From: Xylona heveae TC161
Taxonomy: Eukaryota > Ascomycota > Xylonomycetes > Xylonales > Xylonaceae
DNA length: 64,000 bases
Reading direction: 5' to 3'
Assembly (NCBI RefSeq): GCF_001619985.1
Contig: NW_017264194.1
Span: forward strand, 1,359,511 to 1,423,510
The position numbers and the translations under genes were made by a program. Positions 1 through 10,753 of this stretch are shown one piece after another. The notes under the pieces were generated by a model, which was not told where the DNA came from, did no database searches, and saw only the letters and a list, made by a program, of their open reading frames with translations. How positions within the stretch are numbered: position 1 is the stretch's first letter; each line of letters opens with the position of its first letter.

Positions 1-734
1 TGCTCCGAGGGGAGGTGCTTGCAAACCCTACATGAACAGTGCAAAAGTACCGTCCGCCCCCGTCTCATGCACTGTCAATCTCCTACTCTCTTTGTCGACC
101 GTTGATCTTTGCCATTGTGCCTCCGTCCGTGGGACGATCGTCCGCACCAAATCTGATCCCGCTCCACGCGACAGAAGCAAAAAGGCATTCTCTGACGCCT
201 CCTCGTTCACACCCTCCATCAGAGTAGCCCTACGCCATCGGACGAATCAGCTCCTGGTGGTTTCAACGGTAGCGAGGGGCCCTCGATTTCCTCCGACGGG
301 GCCCCGGTCTTTAGTATCATCGGTCTCGGTGGGAAGCAGTCTCGCCCCTCAAGGCCCCAAGAAAGGACGTGCGCATGCGCATAAGGGAGCTTGAGTTCCC
401 AGCTGCTTTGCTTGTTTCTTAATCCTTACTCATCTGCAAAAAGGTTCTCTGCTCATGCTGTCCTATTGTTTATTCCCTTAGTGTTCTTCCTCATACAGCT
501 ATCATTATTGCTGCTTTTGAAAATCGTATCCCAAATTTTATTTTATCATTATTTTTTTTGCGCTTCAATTCAAGCTTCTACGCACTCATGTTGCTCACAC
601 TCAAAACTCCAGCTCCCGACAATTTGAACCGTTTCTATGACGCTTCTCCGCTGCCACCGAATTCCGCTCCCCATTTTCCTCCTCCGGTGACTGGTGCTTA
701 TTTGCCTCTACCGTCTTCGAGAGCTTCACGGACG
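1..734. other. Upstream region of the first gene, no gene seen
   Basis: This stretch leads into the P/Q-rich gene on the + strand. From about 390 to 600 it is T-rich and pyrimidine-rich, as expected for a fungal promoter and 5' leader. Open frames cross it on both strands, including an in-frame upstream extension from 558, but none resembles a known protein. No tRNA or repeat was seen. Confidence 0.5.
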
Positions 735-2395
735 ATGAGCACGCCTCATCGAGGGCTCCCGCCGCCGGCGGCGATGGCGCTCTCCAGTACAGACCGAGGG
801 CCTCCACCACCGCCTCCTCCTCCTCCTCCTCCTCCCCCGCCACCACCCCCATCACAACAGCAACAACAACCACCGCCACCAGCTCATACTGTTGCTCCTC
901 CCCCTCCACCTGTTGCAATTGCTCAAACTCTGGGTCCACCCCTAGGTCAACTGCCGTCTCCGCCGGCCCAATGGCAAGGCGCTGAGGATGCGATGCGAAA
1001 TTGGCTTAATGCAAAAGCCGAAGAGGACAAACGAAAACAGGAGGAGGAGAGGACGAGGCAAGAAAGTTTGAAGCTTGAGCAGCGAAAGATTGAACAAAAC
1101 ATGCTTCGAGAATCTCTCCAAGGCGGCGTACCGCCGTACATGGTACCCATGGTATTTGCTGGAATGGGGGGCGGAAACCTTCCAAACACAAGCCTGGAAT
1201 GGGCTCAGCATTTCATGGGTCAGCTTCATCTTCAACAGCAGCACCAGCATCAACATCAGCAAATAGCACCACAGGTATCGCAGCAGGTTCCGCTTCAGCT
1301 TCCTGCACCTCCGCAGATTGCCCAAGCTACACAGCAGCAACCTCTTCCGCCACCAGCATCTTCACCGCCCGACTTGAGACGGGACAGCCGACAACCACCG
1401 CCAAACCCTTATGCTGCGGTCCCACCGCCGGTAATGGGATCTGTACAACAACCGCCGATACTGACATCCCAGCAGCCACCTCTACCTCAACAATCGGCGA
1501 GTTTCACATCTGGTTATTCTCTTCCGAGCGCCATGTCTCCAGCAGCACGCCCGCGTGGGCCGCAAACGCCCATTCAGGCTCCCTTGACTCTACCTCCAGC
1601 ACCACGACCGCCAGCTCAGTCAACATTACCGCGGCTCAATACCAGTGAAATGCAAATACAAGCTCCGCCAGGAGTTCAATTCGGTGCTACCGGCCAGCAA
1701 ATGCAACAGCAACAGCAACAGACTCCTCAATCTGCACACCCTGGTATTGCACAGCGGGAGCAGCCGCAGCAGCCGCAGCAACAATCTTCTCCATCCATTT
1801 ACTTTCATCATTGGGTTCCGCCAAGTAGTCAAGGGGCTGGACCCGCTGGAGGCCAATCTCCAACTCCTTCTGGTTAGTAGACTGAAAAGGTTTCCATTGA
1901 CGGCCGTGTTTTTTTGTTCAATTTCTAATATCTTTTGATATTTGTTTTTCCTTTGCAGGCGTAGAATATAGCAATTCGCCAAAGAAGCGCAAAGCGCAAG
2001 GGTCCCATCAGGCACCTCCACCGCCGGGTGCGCAACCTCAGTATACGTCTCCTTCATTTTCACACAACACACCATCTGCTTCCTCGGCGCGTCGTCCTGG
2101 TCATTCCCGCCAAAGAAGCGACGTATCCGTTCGACGTCGAACGCTGGAACACGGAAGCGCGCTAGGCGGGCCTAGCTCTGCAATAACCACTGGATTTGGT
2201 TCAGAACAACGATTGTCATCACAACAACAGCAGCAGCAGCAGCACCATCATCACCACCCAGGCCATCAATATTCGACGGCCGAGCAACGTCGCCGGTCTT
2301 CACCCCCTGATCCTCGAACATCTGAGATGCACAGAGAGCACGAACGAGAACACGAACGAGAGCATGAACGCGAACGCGAAAGCAGAGAGGGTTAA
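735..2395 (+). CDS. Proline/glutamine-rich nuclear-type protein of unknown function
   Basis: Two exons, 735-1872 and 1959-2395, give 524 residues. The intron of 86 nt has a GTTAGT donor and a TTTGCAG acceptor, and the phase matches. The protein opens with MSTPHRGLPPPAAM, then a run of about 17 prolines and several short polyglutamine runs. A charged helical segment at about residues 140-185 contains WLNAKAEEDKRKQEEERTRQ and probably forms a short coiled coil. A basic PKKRK motif just after the splice junction looks like a nuclear localisation signal. The C-terminus carries histidine/glutamine runs and a degenerate REHE repeat. I chose ATG 735 because the conserved-looking N-terminus starts there; an in-frame ATG at 588 and one at 558 are alternatives. 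The composition would suit a transcriptional co-regulator or scaffold, but no catalytic or DNA-binding domain is visible and the function is unknown. Confidence 0.75.
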
Positions 2396-3489
2396 TCGGG
2401 TTATTCATGTTATTTCCTATTGTCCGATTGTCCGCTTTTGCGCCTTGTCCCCCCTTTTTTTTCATCACCTTTCATTTGTCCATGTTATCTTATTTCAGTT
2501 CATTTCATCATGCTGGACACCTTGCTGCGCGAGGGAATTTGCCTTCGGCCCATGGGTCCCAAAGCTCGAAGCTCGTATTCGTTTCTTCTTGACCGTTTGG
2601 GATATTTTTCCTGCCTCGACGAATTGATACCCATACGATTTTCCCCCTTTCTTTGTTATTTGTTGAATCTTTCCACCATCTATTTTTTCCACTTTTAGAG
2701 AGCGTCATAACGTCCATTGATGCAGGGAAGGGGTGTTTATTTTTTTTTTTTAAATCAAGTATGGCGTCACGATAAAATGTTCTTTTCTTTTTCTTTTTCT
2801 TTTTTCCCCCCTAAATCAATCGGGCAAAGGAGGAGCGGTATTTTTTCCTCCCTGTTCTACGCCTTTTCTTCCCTTCCATCCACCAATTGACTCTTTCTTT
2901 TCCTTGCAAGTTTATGTAGTCTCCGCTATATATGCCGGAGAATGAAACAATTTATATTTATTATCTACTGCATTAAATGATGGGTATCATGTCCCACCTG
3001 GCATTTTTCGATGACGATTGTATCGCTGGTCTCGTGCCATATTGGACCTTTTTCTTCCGTCTCGTGGATAAAAAATGATGACGATGTTCGTCACCATGGC
3101 GTATTATATTTTTGGGTTTTACTTTCTTGCGGTATGGGGGCCACAGTAGTCAAGATTCTCTATGCGATCAGGTACACTCTTTTACTTTTAAGTTTTCTTG
3201 GACAGGTACGATCTGGTCGTCTTATAAGGCAATAGTTGGCTGGAAAAAAGAAAAAAAAAAAAAAAGGTTTTCAGCATGCGACGTTAATTCTTCATCAGTT
3301 TAGATCAGTAATGCCGCTTCGGTTCGTGTTTCCTTCCCCCCTTTATCTGTTCCTTGTCTCTCTCTCTCTCTCTCTCTCTTTCTCCCCGACATACGGGGAC
3401 CGCTGGTCCTACTGTATATGTCCAGCATCATAGCTCACGATAGCAGATATCCCGGATCCTTCCAAACATTCATGACCCCTGGGGATTTT
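2396..3489. other. Intergenic region between convergent genes, low complexity
   Basis: This is the shared 3' space of the P/Q-rich gene and the HNH gene. It holds T-rich and A-rich runs and a (TC)n tract, but no supported gene. Open frames here are short and unrecognised. Confidence 0.6.
3357..3379. repeat. (TC)n microsatellite
   Basis: About eleven and a half uninterrupted TC units lie in intergenic sequence downstream of both flanking genes. It is a plain dinucleotide tract, likely length-polymorphic. Confidence 0.9.
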
Positions 3490-4655
3490 TTACCCGTCCC
3501 CATGTCCTCCTCCACGTAACCGCAAAGCAATCTCCATTTCAAACCTCTCCTGGCCCCGTGGCTCGTCTTGAATGTCCCTCATCATATCCGTTCCTGGCGG
3601 GAAATCGTGCTCGAAGATAGGCTCACCGGCCCCTCGCATATTGGCGAGCACAGACTGGCGGAAATGCCACCTCAATATCTCATCAGATACACGGTGCGGG
3701 TCAGCTGGATCACGACAGACGGGATCTAGGATCCGCCCATCAAGACCTAATATATCGTAGTTGAACACTGTGATCTTGTAACCGTCCTTTTAGAGGGGGG
3801 GGGAAATAATTAGTTCACCTAAGCTTGAGAAAAAAAATTCATGATATATACTCCGCAGAGCCAAAATTGAGACTCACGTCTGGATTGACAGAGATGAGAT
3901 AGCTGTCAAACATTGTATGGAGGTCTCTTCGCAGAAGCAACCCGTTTTGGCAGGAATGTATTTTCGAGATATTGGATGCGTGGTCCATGTCCAAGTCCAT
4001 GTCGTCGTCGTCGTCGTCGTCGTCGTCTGTAATCCATCTCCCAAAGTCATCCCTGGTCCACAGACTTTCCTTCTCGAGCGGGAAAACATGCGCGCTCTCA
4101 AAGAGGGACCAGTCTCCCATTTCCGCATTCAGATTGACGACGCCGCTCAGCACACACCGTCCATCTCGTGCTCGTAATCCGAGACGGAACCTGTCTTCCT
4201 CGCGCCCTCCGGAGCTTACGCTGCGTGAGAAAATGCGCTGTATCCAAGGCTCATCGGTGAGTTCGATTGGGTTTGGGTCTAATATAATACTCTAGTGTTA
4301 ATAACGCCGTCTATTTAAGAACCCACTACAAGTAAATTGCGGTCCTGCATGAATGAATTAAGAAGAGTAAATATAGTTAGTGGTAATACTTGCCATTGCT
4401 ATAAATATCATACTCTCCTGCTTCAAGAGGGTTGCTTGTCGGTGAAACGACCCGTTGAGTAGCTCGTGCTTGGGCATGGATACTAATTTCGGCATCTTCT
4501 GAAGATGATGAAGAGACAAGGAAGAGGATATTGTTCAATATCCAGAGGAAAACGGCTTCGGTCACTGATCCGTTCTGTCGCAGTCCACCAAGGCAAGTGC
4601 CTGTTGCTCTGTTGTAGATGAAGACATTACGGACCGCGGTCCGGTTGAAAGGCAT
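3490..4655 (-). CDS. Fungal HNH-nuclease-domain protein
   Basis: Three exons (4394-4655, 3878-4278, 3490-3786) give 319 residues. The family is the fungal HNH_2-type protein: an N-terminal half with FIYNRATGTCLGGLRQNGSV, then a central HNH region. The histidine of ESAHVFP (about residue 151), the asparagine of CQNGLLL (about 199) and the histidine of RRDLHTMFD (about 208) fit the expected metal/catalytic triad. The conserved tail RWHFRQSVLANMRGAGEPIF follows. Intron 1 (4279-4393) appears to use a GC donor (GCAAGT), which is the only choice I found that keeps phase. Intron 2 is 3787-3877 with GTGAGT. A run of nine aspartates (residues about 172-180), coded by a GAC-type repeat, sits between the first histidine and the asparagine, a region that is normally variable. 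The substrate and role of this family are not known to me. Confidence 0.85.
4000..4027. repeat. In-frame trinucleotide repeat coding poly-Asp
   Basis: On the + strand the tract reads as repeated GTC units, coding nine consecutive aspartates in the HNH protein on the opposite strand. The length is a multiple of three, so expansion or contraction changes only the acidic run. Confidence 0.85.
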
Positions 4656-5800
4656 TTGTCAGATACTTTTCAGAGTCTGGCGTTGCAGTTCAGACTCAAA
4701 GCATCAAGACTCAAGGTTCAAGGCCAACGAAAGAGAACGGAACTCTCTGTGTCCGAAGGAGGCTCCCTGAAAACCACAGTCGAAATAGCCTTAGTTCAGA
4801 AAATCCACGTCAGGTGGGAATTGCAATGGGACAAAGCAGCAGATCACGATAAATAAGAAAAGAGGAATTAGGAGTTGATGGATTGGCAATATATGCATTG
4901 TATTGTCGCCCCATGAATCGATCAATTTCAATTCATAAATGTGCTATGGAATATCATGAATTTCGAACGGATTGCCTGTGAATGGAATGAAAACGTCACG
5001 GGTAAAACGACAGTTGAGAACAACAGAGTTCCGAATCGGCCTGACCACTAGACCGTATCGGAGAACAGCCATATCCCCCTAAAGCGGCGGGCGGTGTAAA
5101 GGCGGTGAATAGGTAGAGTGAGCAGATAAATTAAAGTTGGACTCAAGAAATATATTGAGGATCATTCCATGCATTCACATTAAAAGTATCCATATGTGTA
5201 CCACGCATTTGTGATTAAAGTCAATTTGTATTCTGAATAGGACATGCGCCCGTGCATTCATCTATGAGTGTATAGAATGCGTAAGATCTGAACATGGGTA
5301 TACCCCATCTAATCCAATCTAATGTCTATCCTTCTCTAGAGCCTCACATCTAATGCAAACAAAAAGCAAAAAGAAGGTATCCATGCGGAAGACAGAAAAT
5401 GGTCTTCAAGTTCCCGACAAAAGCCTTCACAGAACTCCGGGGGGGGGAGAGAAGAAAAGACAAGAGCAATCATGGGAAAGGGGAGAAAGAGGAATATGAC
5501 GAGGAACATGAAGACGGCAGAGGTATAACATGTACCATGAGTCATGATGCATCGTAAAACAACAAGGAAGTCGAAGAAGTTGCTCATGTGATATCGTAAA
5601 AGCGTCATAAAGTGATGGCGTGCGAAATGAAAAATTTATGCCAAAGGCCTAAAAATAGCCCTGAAATACAGTGTTCTCGGTCGTTATTTTGCGTCAGGAC
5701 TCTTCTGGCGCAATTAAACGAGTGGCAGGACATCGAGATTGTAGAAAGGCTAGGCGCCGAAGAATCGAAGGGGCTATATCGAGAGAAGGAGAAAAGGAAG
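4656..5800. other. Intergenic region upstream of the HNH gene
   Basis: This 1.1 kb holds the promoter side of the HNH gene and the 3' side of the MFS transporter gene. A hydrophobic open frame on the minus strand (5336-5608) lies directly downstream of the transporter stop and is probably 3' UTR. No other structure was recognised. Confidence 0.5.
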
Positions 5801-7611
5801 TTAAACATTCTCGAGGTGAGCGGCGCCACCGCGAGACCGTTTCTCGCGGCTTTTCTCGGCAGTTGCAACCTCGTGCGCTTTGCGATCGCTTGCCAAGGTC
5901 TGGGCAAACTTTGACCGAGCACGGATTTGAGGGCCTTTCCAGTAAAAGATGTAGATGGGAATGGCGACGAAGAGGGCAATAAATGCAAGAATGGTGCTAG
6001 GCCATTCAAGGTGGTATTTGTGGCCGACATTTTCAAAGACTAATTGTTCAATTGTTGTTAGTCACTTGATATCCTGACTTGTCCGGGAAACTCTTTCGGT
6101 GATATTAACTTACAAGGTGTCGCGTACATTGCCGCAATACCGGCAAGGAAATCACGAGCTAGAGCATTACCACCAGTGGCAGATGCCGAGTAAGGACCGT
6201 AACTGGCCACCATGTAGTCAATTGTAGCCATGTAAATGGCGTACTGTAAAAGAGGTCAGTCCACACCGATCCGAAATCTTGGACGAGGAGCAAAACGACT
6301 AGAGGAACATACATTCGCAATGGCAATCAGACAGGCGAAAATCATGGGGGCGATCCAGTGCACGTGGGGAGGGCCTAAACTGGTCCATGCGAACCCAAAA
6401 AGACCGATAGTCTCAAGAGGGGCGGCTACAATGAAATAATCAGCAAGAAATTCAAATATATCTATTTAAGGATGCATCGCTGGCGGAGACTTACTGAAGA
6501 GAAGCCACCAGAGTCGAGTCTCGGGCTGGAGAGCATCCGGGTCGCGGCGACGGATTTTCCGGTCTTTGTGGATCCATGGAAGGAAAGAAATGTAGGCGAT
6601 AATGTATCCAACGGCAATCGAAATAAAAGCCAGACCATTGGCAACGGTGCCGAAACCCCACTGCTTGAACACGGGACCAAATGACTCCAAAAAGGTGAAG
6701 ATCAAGGCATCGCTGAAGCCACTGAGAAGCGACAGAAACAACACAATGGGCTCGCGAACAAACATCTCAAAGGGACGGGACCAGACAATGAGAATTTCCT
6801 TTATCGAGAAGCGATGCTCTTTGAGCTCTCCAGGACCGTAGACGTTCTTCTCACCAGCCTTGCGGCGCTTCTTGGCCTCGCGGTCAACCAAGACGCTCGC
6901 GCGTGTCTCGGGGACGAAGAAGTGGATGATCTGCGTGAAGCCACCAAAGATGAGCTGGATCCAAAAGTTCCATCGCCAATCGAGGTATGCTTCCACGAAA
7001 CCCCCAACGATAGGACCCAGAACGGATCCACCGACAGAGGACAAGACGATGAATGCAACGGCGTATTGTTGATCGTCTGATTCCCACATGTCGGCAACCA
7101 TGCCCAACGTCACGGAGCCACCGGCAGAGGAGATACCGCCGAGGAAGCGACCGACAATAATGGTGCCAAAGTTTGGTGCGAGGGCGCAAGGGATCTGCCA
7201 AATGTTGACGAGGAACAGACTAAGCTGCATAATCGGCCAGCGTCCGAGTTCCTCACTCCAGGGGGCCCAGAGCTCACTTCCAAAGGCGTAGGCGATGAGG
7301 AAAGCCATCTGACCGCACCGAGCCGCCTGGAGACTAACACCGAAATGTTCGGCAATTTGCGGGACAGCATTAGGATAGACGCTGGAATTGTAATTCATCG
7401 AGGATTGGACGATGAAGATGGCGGACAGAATCGACCACTTCTTCCATGTCGGAAAACAGAAGCCGAGCTTCTCGTAGCAGTCCTCTTCCTGCATTTCAAT
7501 CTTGCCATCGGCTCGCTTTGGAGACGCTACTCCATCTGATTGCTCCTCCTTGGACTTGATGCTATCGATGTCCCGATGCATCTCATCTGAAAGACGCGAC
7601 AGCGCAGACAT
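5801..7611 (-). CDS. MFS transporter, DHA1 (drug:H+ antiporter-like) family
   Basis: Four exons (6495-7611, 6313-6425, 6114-6243, 5801-6039) give 532 residues; the introns are 69, 69 and 74 nt with standard ends. After a charged cytosolic N-terminus of about 60 residues the protein has repeated hydrophobic segments consistent with 12 transmembrane helices. The motif GRFLGGISSAGGSVTLGMVA in helix 4-5 and the charged central loop DREAKKRRKAGEKNVYGPGE fit the fungal DHA1 group that exports drugs, polyamines and similar cations. The last exon ends in FYWKGPQIRARSKFAQALAS and a basic tail. The substrate cannot be told from sequence. No biosynthetic gene cluster is evident around it. The start at 7611 (MSALSRLSDEM) is the first in-frame methionine with a plausible cytosolic lead. 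Confidence 0.9.
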
Positions 7612-10600
7612 TGTTGCTGAGTCAGTCCCGGTGGACTTGACTAGTTGGTTCTTCTTGTCTTTGGTATGATGGGCTAGATTGGATAGCTGGAGTTGGTGAT
7701 AGACACAAAGCCAATATTGAATTCAGCCCCACAGCCTGGATAATGACAATGAAGTAAGAAATGTACACCGGTGGTCCTCCGTTTTGTCAATCGCGCGGGC
7801 GAATTGGTTGACGGAAATTTCGCCGGGATGGTAAGTGTAAAAAAACGGGTGCAAAGGATGGGGGAGGAAGAGACTAGATATAGAAGAGCATGCCGATCAA
7901 GCAGAAAACGGAAAAAGAGGAACAGACAAGAAAACTCTCTATAAAAGGCATGGTCCATGAGCAAGAGTGACCCTTGATGTCATTGACAATCTGACCAAGA
8001 GATGGGATTGTTCCCCGGAGGGAGATCAGCCCGGGGATGTGGGGCCAACGGGGCACCCATTCCTTTTTTTCCCTGAAGCAGCGTAGTTTGGAGAGCGCGA
8101 GAACCCGGAAGGAGGATTCGGTGGCCTCTTCGCTGCTGACCGCGCAGGCTGATAGGTAGGGTTGCAATCCTGGCAGAGGCATAGCGAGTAGTGCTAGAAC
8201 AACAGCGTCCCGCAACTGTCAGAGGACAGACCGCCTACGTCGTAAGTCAAACTACTGCAATTACCTAGTTTTGTCGACATGTGGAGAAAAAAAGTCACGA
8301 GCGCAGTTGGATGAGGTTCATTTTCAGTGTGTGGTTGGGTAGATGTGGTGGAAGAAGTTGGCTCGGGTGGGTCCGGGCCCCTTGTCTGGGATAGTACTCC
8401 GTAGCTTCTCCAACTGGAGAAGAGAGAAGCAGTGCAGACGGAAGAATGATGTTGAACCCGCGGTTTGGAGTAGAATGGAGAAATTCCCCACTGAATACTC
8501 GTACAGTGCGGGGCGTACTGTAGAGTAGTGGGATGCTTCTCTCAGTCGTTGAAAACGCGGGTGGCGACCCACTTTTTCCGTGTCCACACCGACGTCAAGT
8601 TCAATTAGACAATAATGCCGCCCATTCCGGAGACAAACTCGACCCCAGAGACAAGGAAGAAAAAGTAATGAATCTGATGAAAAAGCCCAGCGGAGATTTT
8701 CGTTCTTTGGTAATTCTTAATTTATTCTTTTTTCCAAACCTCTTAGCCACATCATCCAGACTCACGTACCATTATCATCATCAGCACCATCATCATCATT
8801 AATGACTACATCTTATTAAGCGTTGCCCATTCATCTTCGAAACGGATAATATAACCGTCTCAGGCGCAATTAACTTGCCTTGATTACTTGTCATTTTTAA
8901 TTGATTGATTGATATTCCGCCCGTCCGAACCGTTTCGGGCCGTCATTTTACCGGCCTTTTTGTCAACTATGCCGTTTTCTCTCATCACTTTTGGCGCTGC
9001 CACTGCCGTTTTGGGCAACATATTCGGAACAATGTCCCACACCAATCGTGATGCCGGAACCAGTCCCGTTTGAGGAACTTTTGCGCGTCTTGGGGTAGAT
9101 TCGAATTTCTCACTATTCCAGTTCCTGGCTACTCACAGTACGCTCAATGAAACATTTTCCGTTCTCGAGACTAGGAGTACTCCAACGGCAGATCTTGGCA
9201 TTCTGGTGCTCAATGTTTCCCGCTGCCGACTTTATCTAACAAAGTTCAACTAGGGAGGAGTACACGCAAATGCCAAGTATCTCTGACCGCGGGATATGCA
9301 CACCCATGCTCCTTGGCTGCTCGTACCCCTGTTCATCATCTTCATTCTGACGTCGTTCTTTTGCCCCATCTGGATTCCCTGCGGCATGGCGTAACCAGGG
9401 CGCACCAGTAGGTTGTGCCTCTGCCGTCTCTTACGACCGTGCCTCCCCTTGGGCCCCCACGTCCTAGCACTCGTAAAACGCCACGCTTCTCCAAGCCTCA
9501 CTCAACCAATCTATCACTTCCGAAAATATGCATAAAACAAGGAAGCAGCTATATATCTCACTGACACACTTCAAATGCCGAATGCTTGCGGAAAAAAAAA
9601 AAAAAAAAAAAAAAAGATGCTTAGTTGAGAATGCATCAAATAGATGCTTTGTAAATGAAATCGTGTGTCTAGATTTACATGTCTCTTCATCACTCATGAG
9701 AAGAACATTGCAAAGAAAAAAGAGAGAAGAAAAATGAAACAGAGGAAGACAGTAACAGGAAGAGCAAGGTAATACGTGTACGTAAAAGACGCTGCGCCAG
9801 AAATATATACCGCCATAAAGTGTCATAATCGTTGCTTGTAGTGCGTCGGTCAGTGCAAAACGGAAAAAAAGGTCTCCAGGGCGAGATAGGTAAAACGAGT
9901 AAAACGCCTCCCCCTGCCGATCCCATGGTGAAAAATCCTTCCCTTTGCGCTCGACCCGTCAGTGTGAAAGAAAAAAATTTGCATCCCGCCAAGAGCAAAT
10001 ATCTATGTACTGTACAATAATGGAAGCGGCAGAGTGACATGAAATAGCGCCTCTCACCGAATCCAGCAAGAAGTGAAAGGGAGTAAGGGAAAGTTGAAGA
10101 GGGACAAAAGAAAATGGGGAAAAACAGATTGGGTCGCTGAGGACCAGGAACAAACCCGAGGCCATCGATCCATTGACGAAGATGTACAAGATCCACACGC
10201 TTGCGCGCAAAAAGACCGCGCAAACATCAGTCCCGATAGATAATCGAGCAATAATCGAAAAGCAGTCGAAATCAATACTCGGATGCAATCTCCACGCCCA
10301 TTTGAAACACCCGAAACGCCCGTTCTCGGAAAAACATCTGCAACCCACCGCATGCATATATTTCGCGCCAATAAATTTTTGAAATGGCGACCCACAAAAT
10401 CCTCGCTCTCGGTTGACATGAACTGCAGAAATGTTCGGCCCGCAAAAATTGCAAACATCAAAGACAGCCCACTATGCTCGTGAAACTCCGCATTGCTTGT
10501 CACGAGAACATCTCCACCAGGTATGGGTCTGGGGCCCCAGACAAGCCCACATGATGGTCTTGCGGGATCTTTTAGGCAATTTCCCAACTTCACCGGTAAT

Positions 10601-10753
10601 AGCCGGTTCAACAAGCCTATCCAGGTTCCCCTGGACCCGCTCGCCCAACCCAACCTTGCTCGCATGGATTAGGAAAGACGGAGCTGTCAAATTGCTGATT
10701 CTCCTCTCCCAACGTCTTGATCATGATCTGGGAGCCTTCTCTTCCTTTGCATT
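7612..10753. other. 3.1 kb gene-poor spacer between MFS and histidine kinase genes
   Basis: The left part is the promoter and 5' leader side of the MFS gene; the right part is the 3' side of the histidine kinase gene. It contains a TCA/CAT microsatellite near 8773-8801 and a long A-run near 9594-9615. Minus-strand open frames at 7874-8215 and 10054-10665 have no recognisable domain and probably are leader and trailer sequence. No RNA gene was seen. Confidence 0.5.
8773..8801. repeat. Imperfect (CAT)n microsatellite
   Basis: An imperfect CAT/TCA trinucleotide tract in the spacer, interrupted by CAGCAC. It has no apparent coding role. Confidence 0.8.

Noticed and set aside
8773-8801. CAT/TCA tract as a possible CRISPR-like or regulatory repeat
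   Set aside because: It is a simple trinucleotide microsatellite without spacers.
10054-10665. 203-codon minus-strand open frame downstream of the histidine kinase gene
   Set aside because: It has no recognisable domain, an irregular composition, and lies in the likely 3' trailer of the kinase gene; it is best read as chance.
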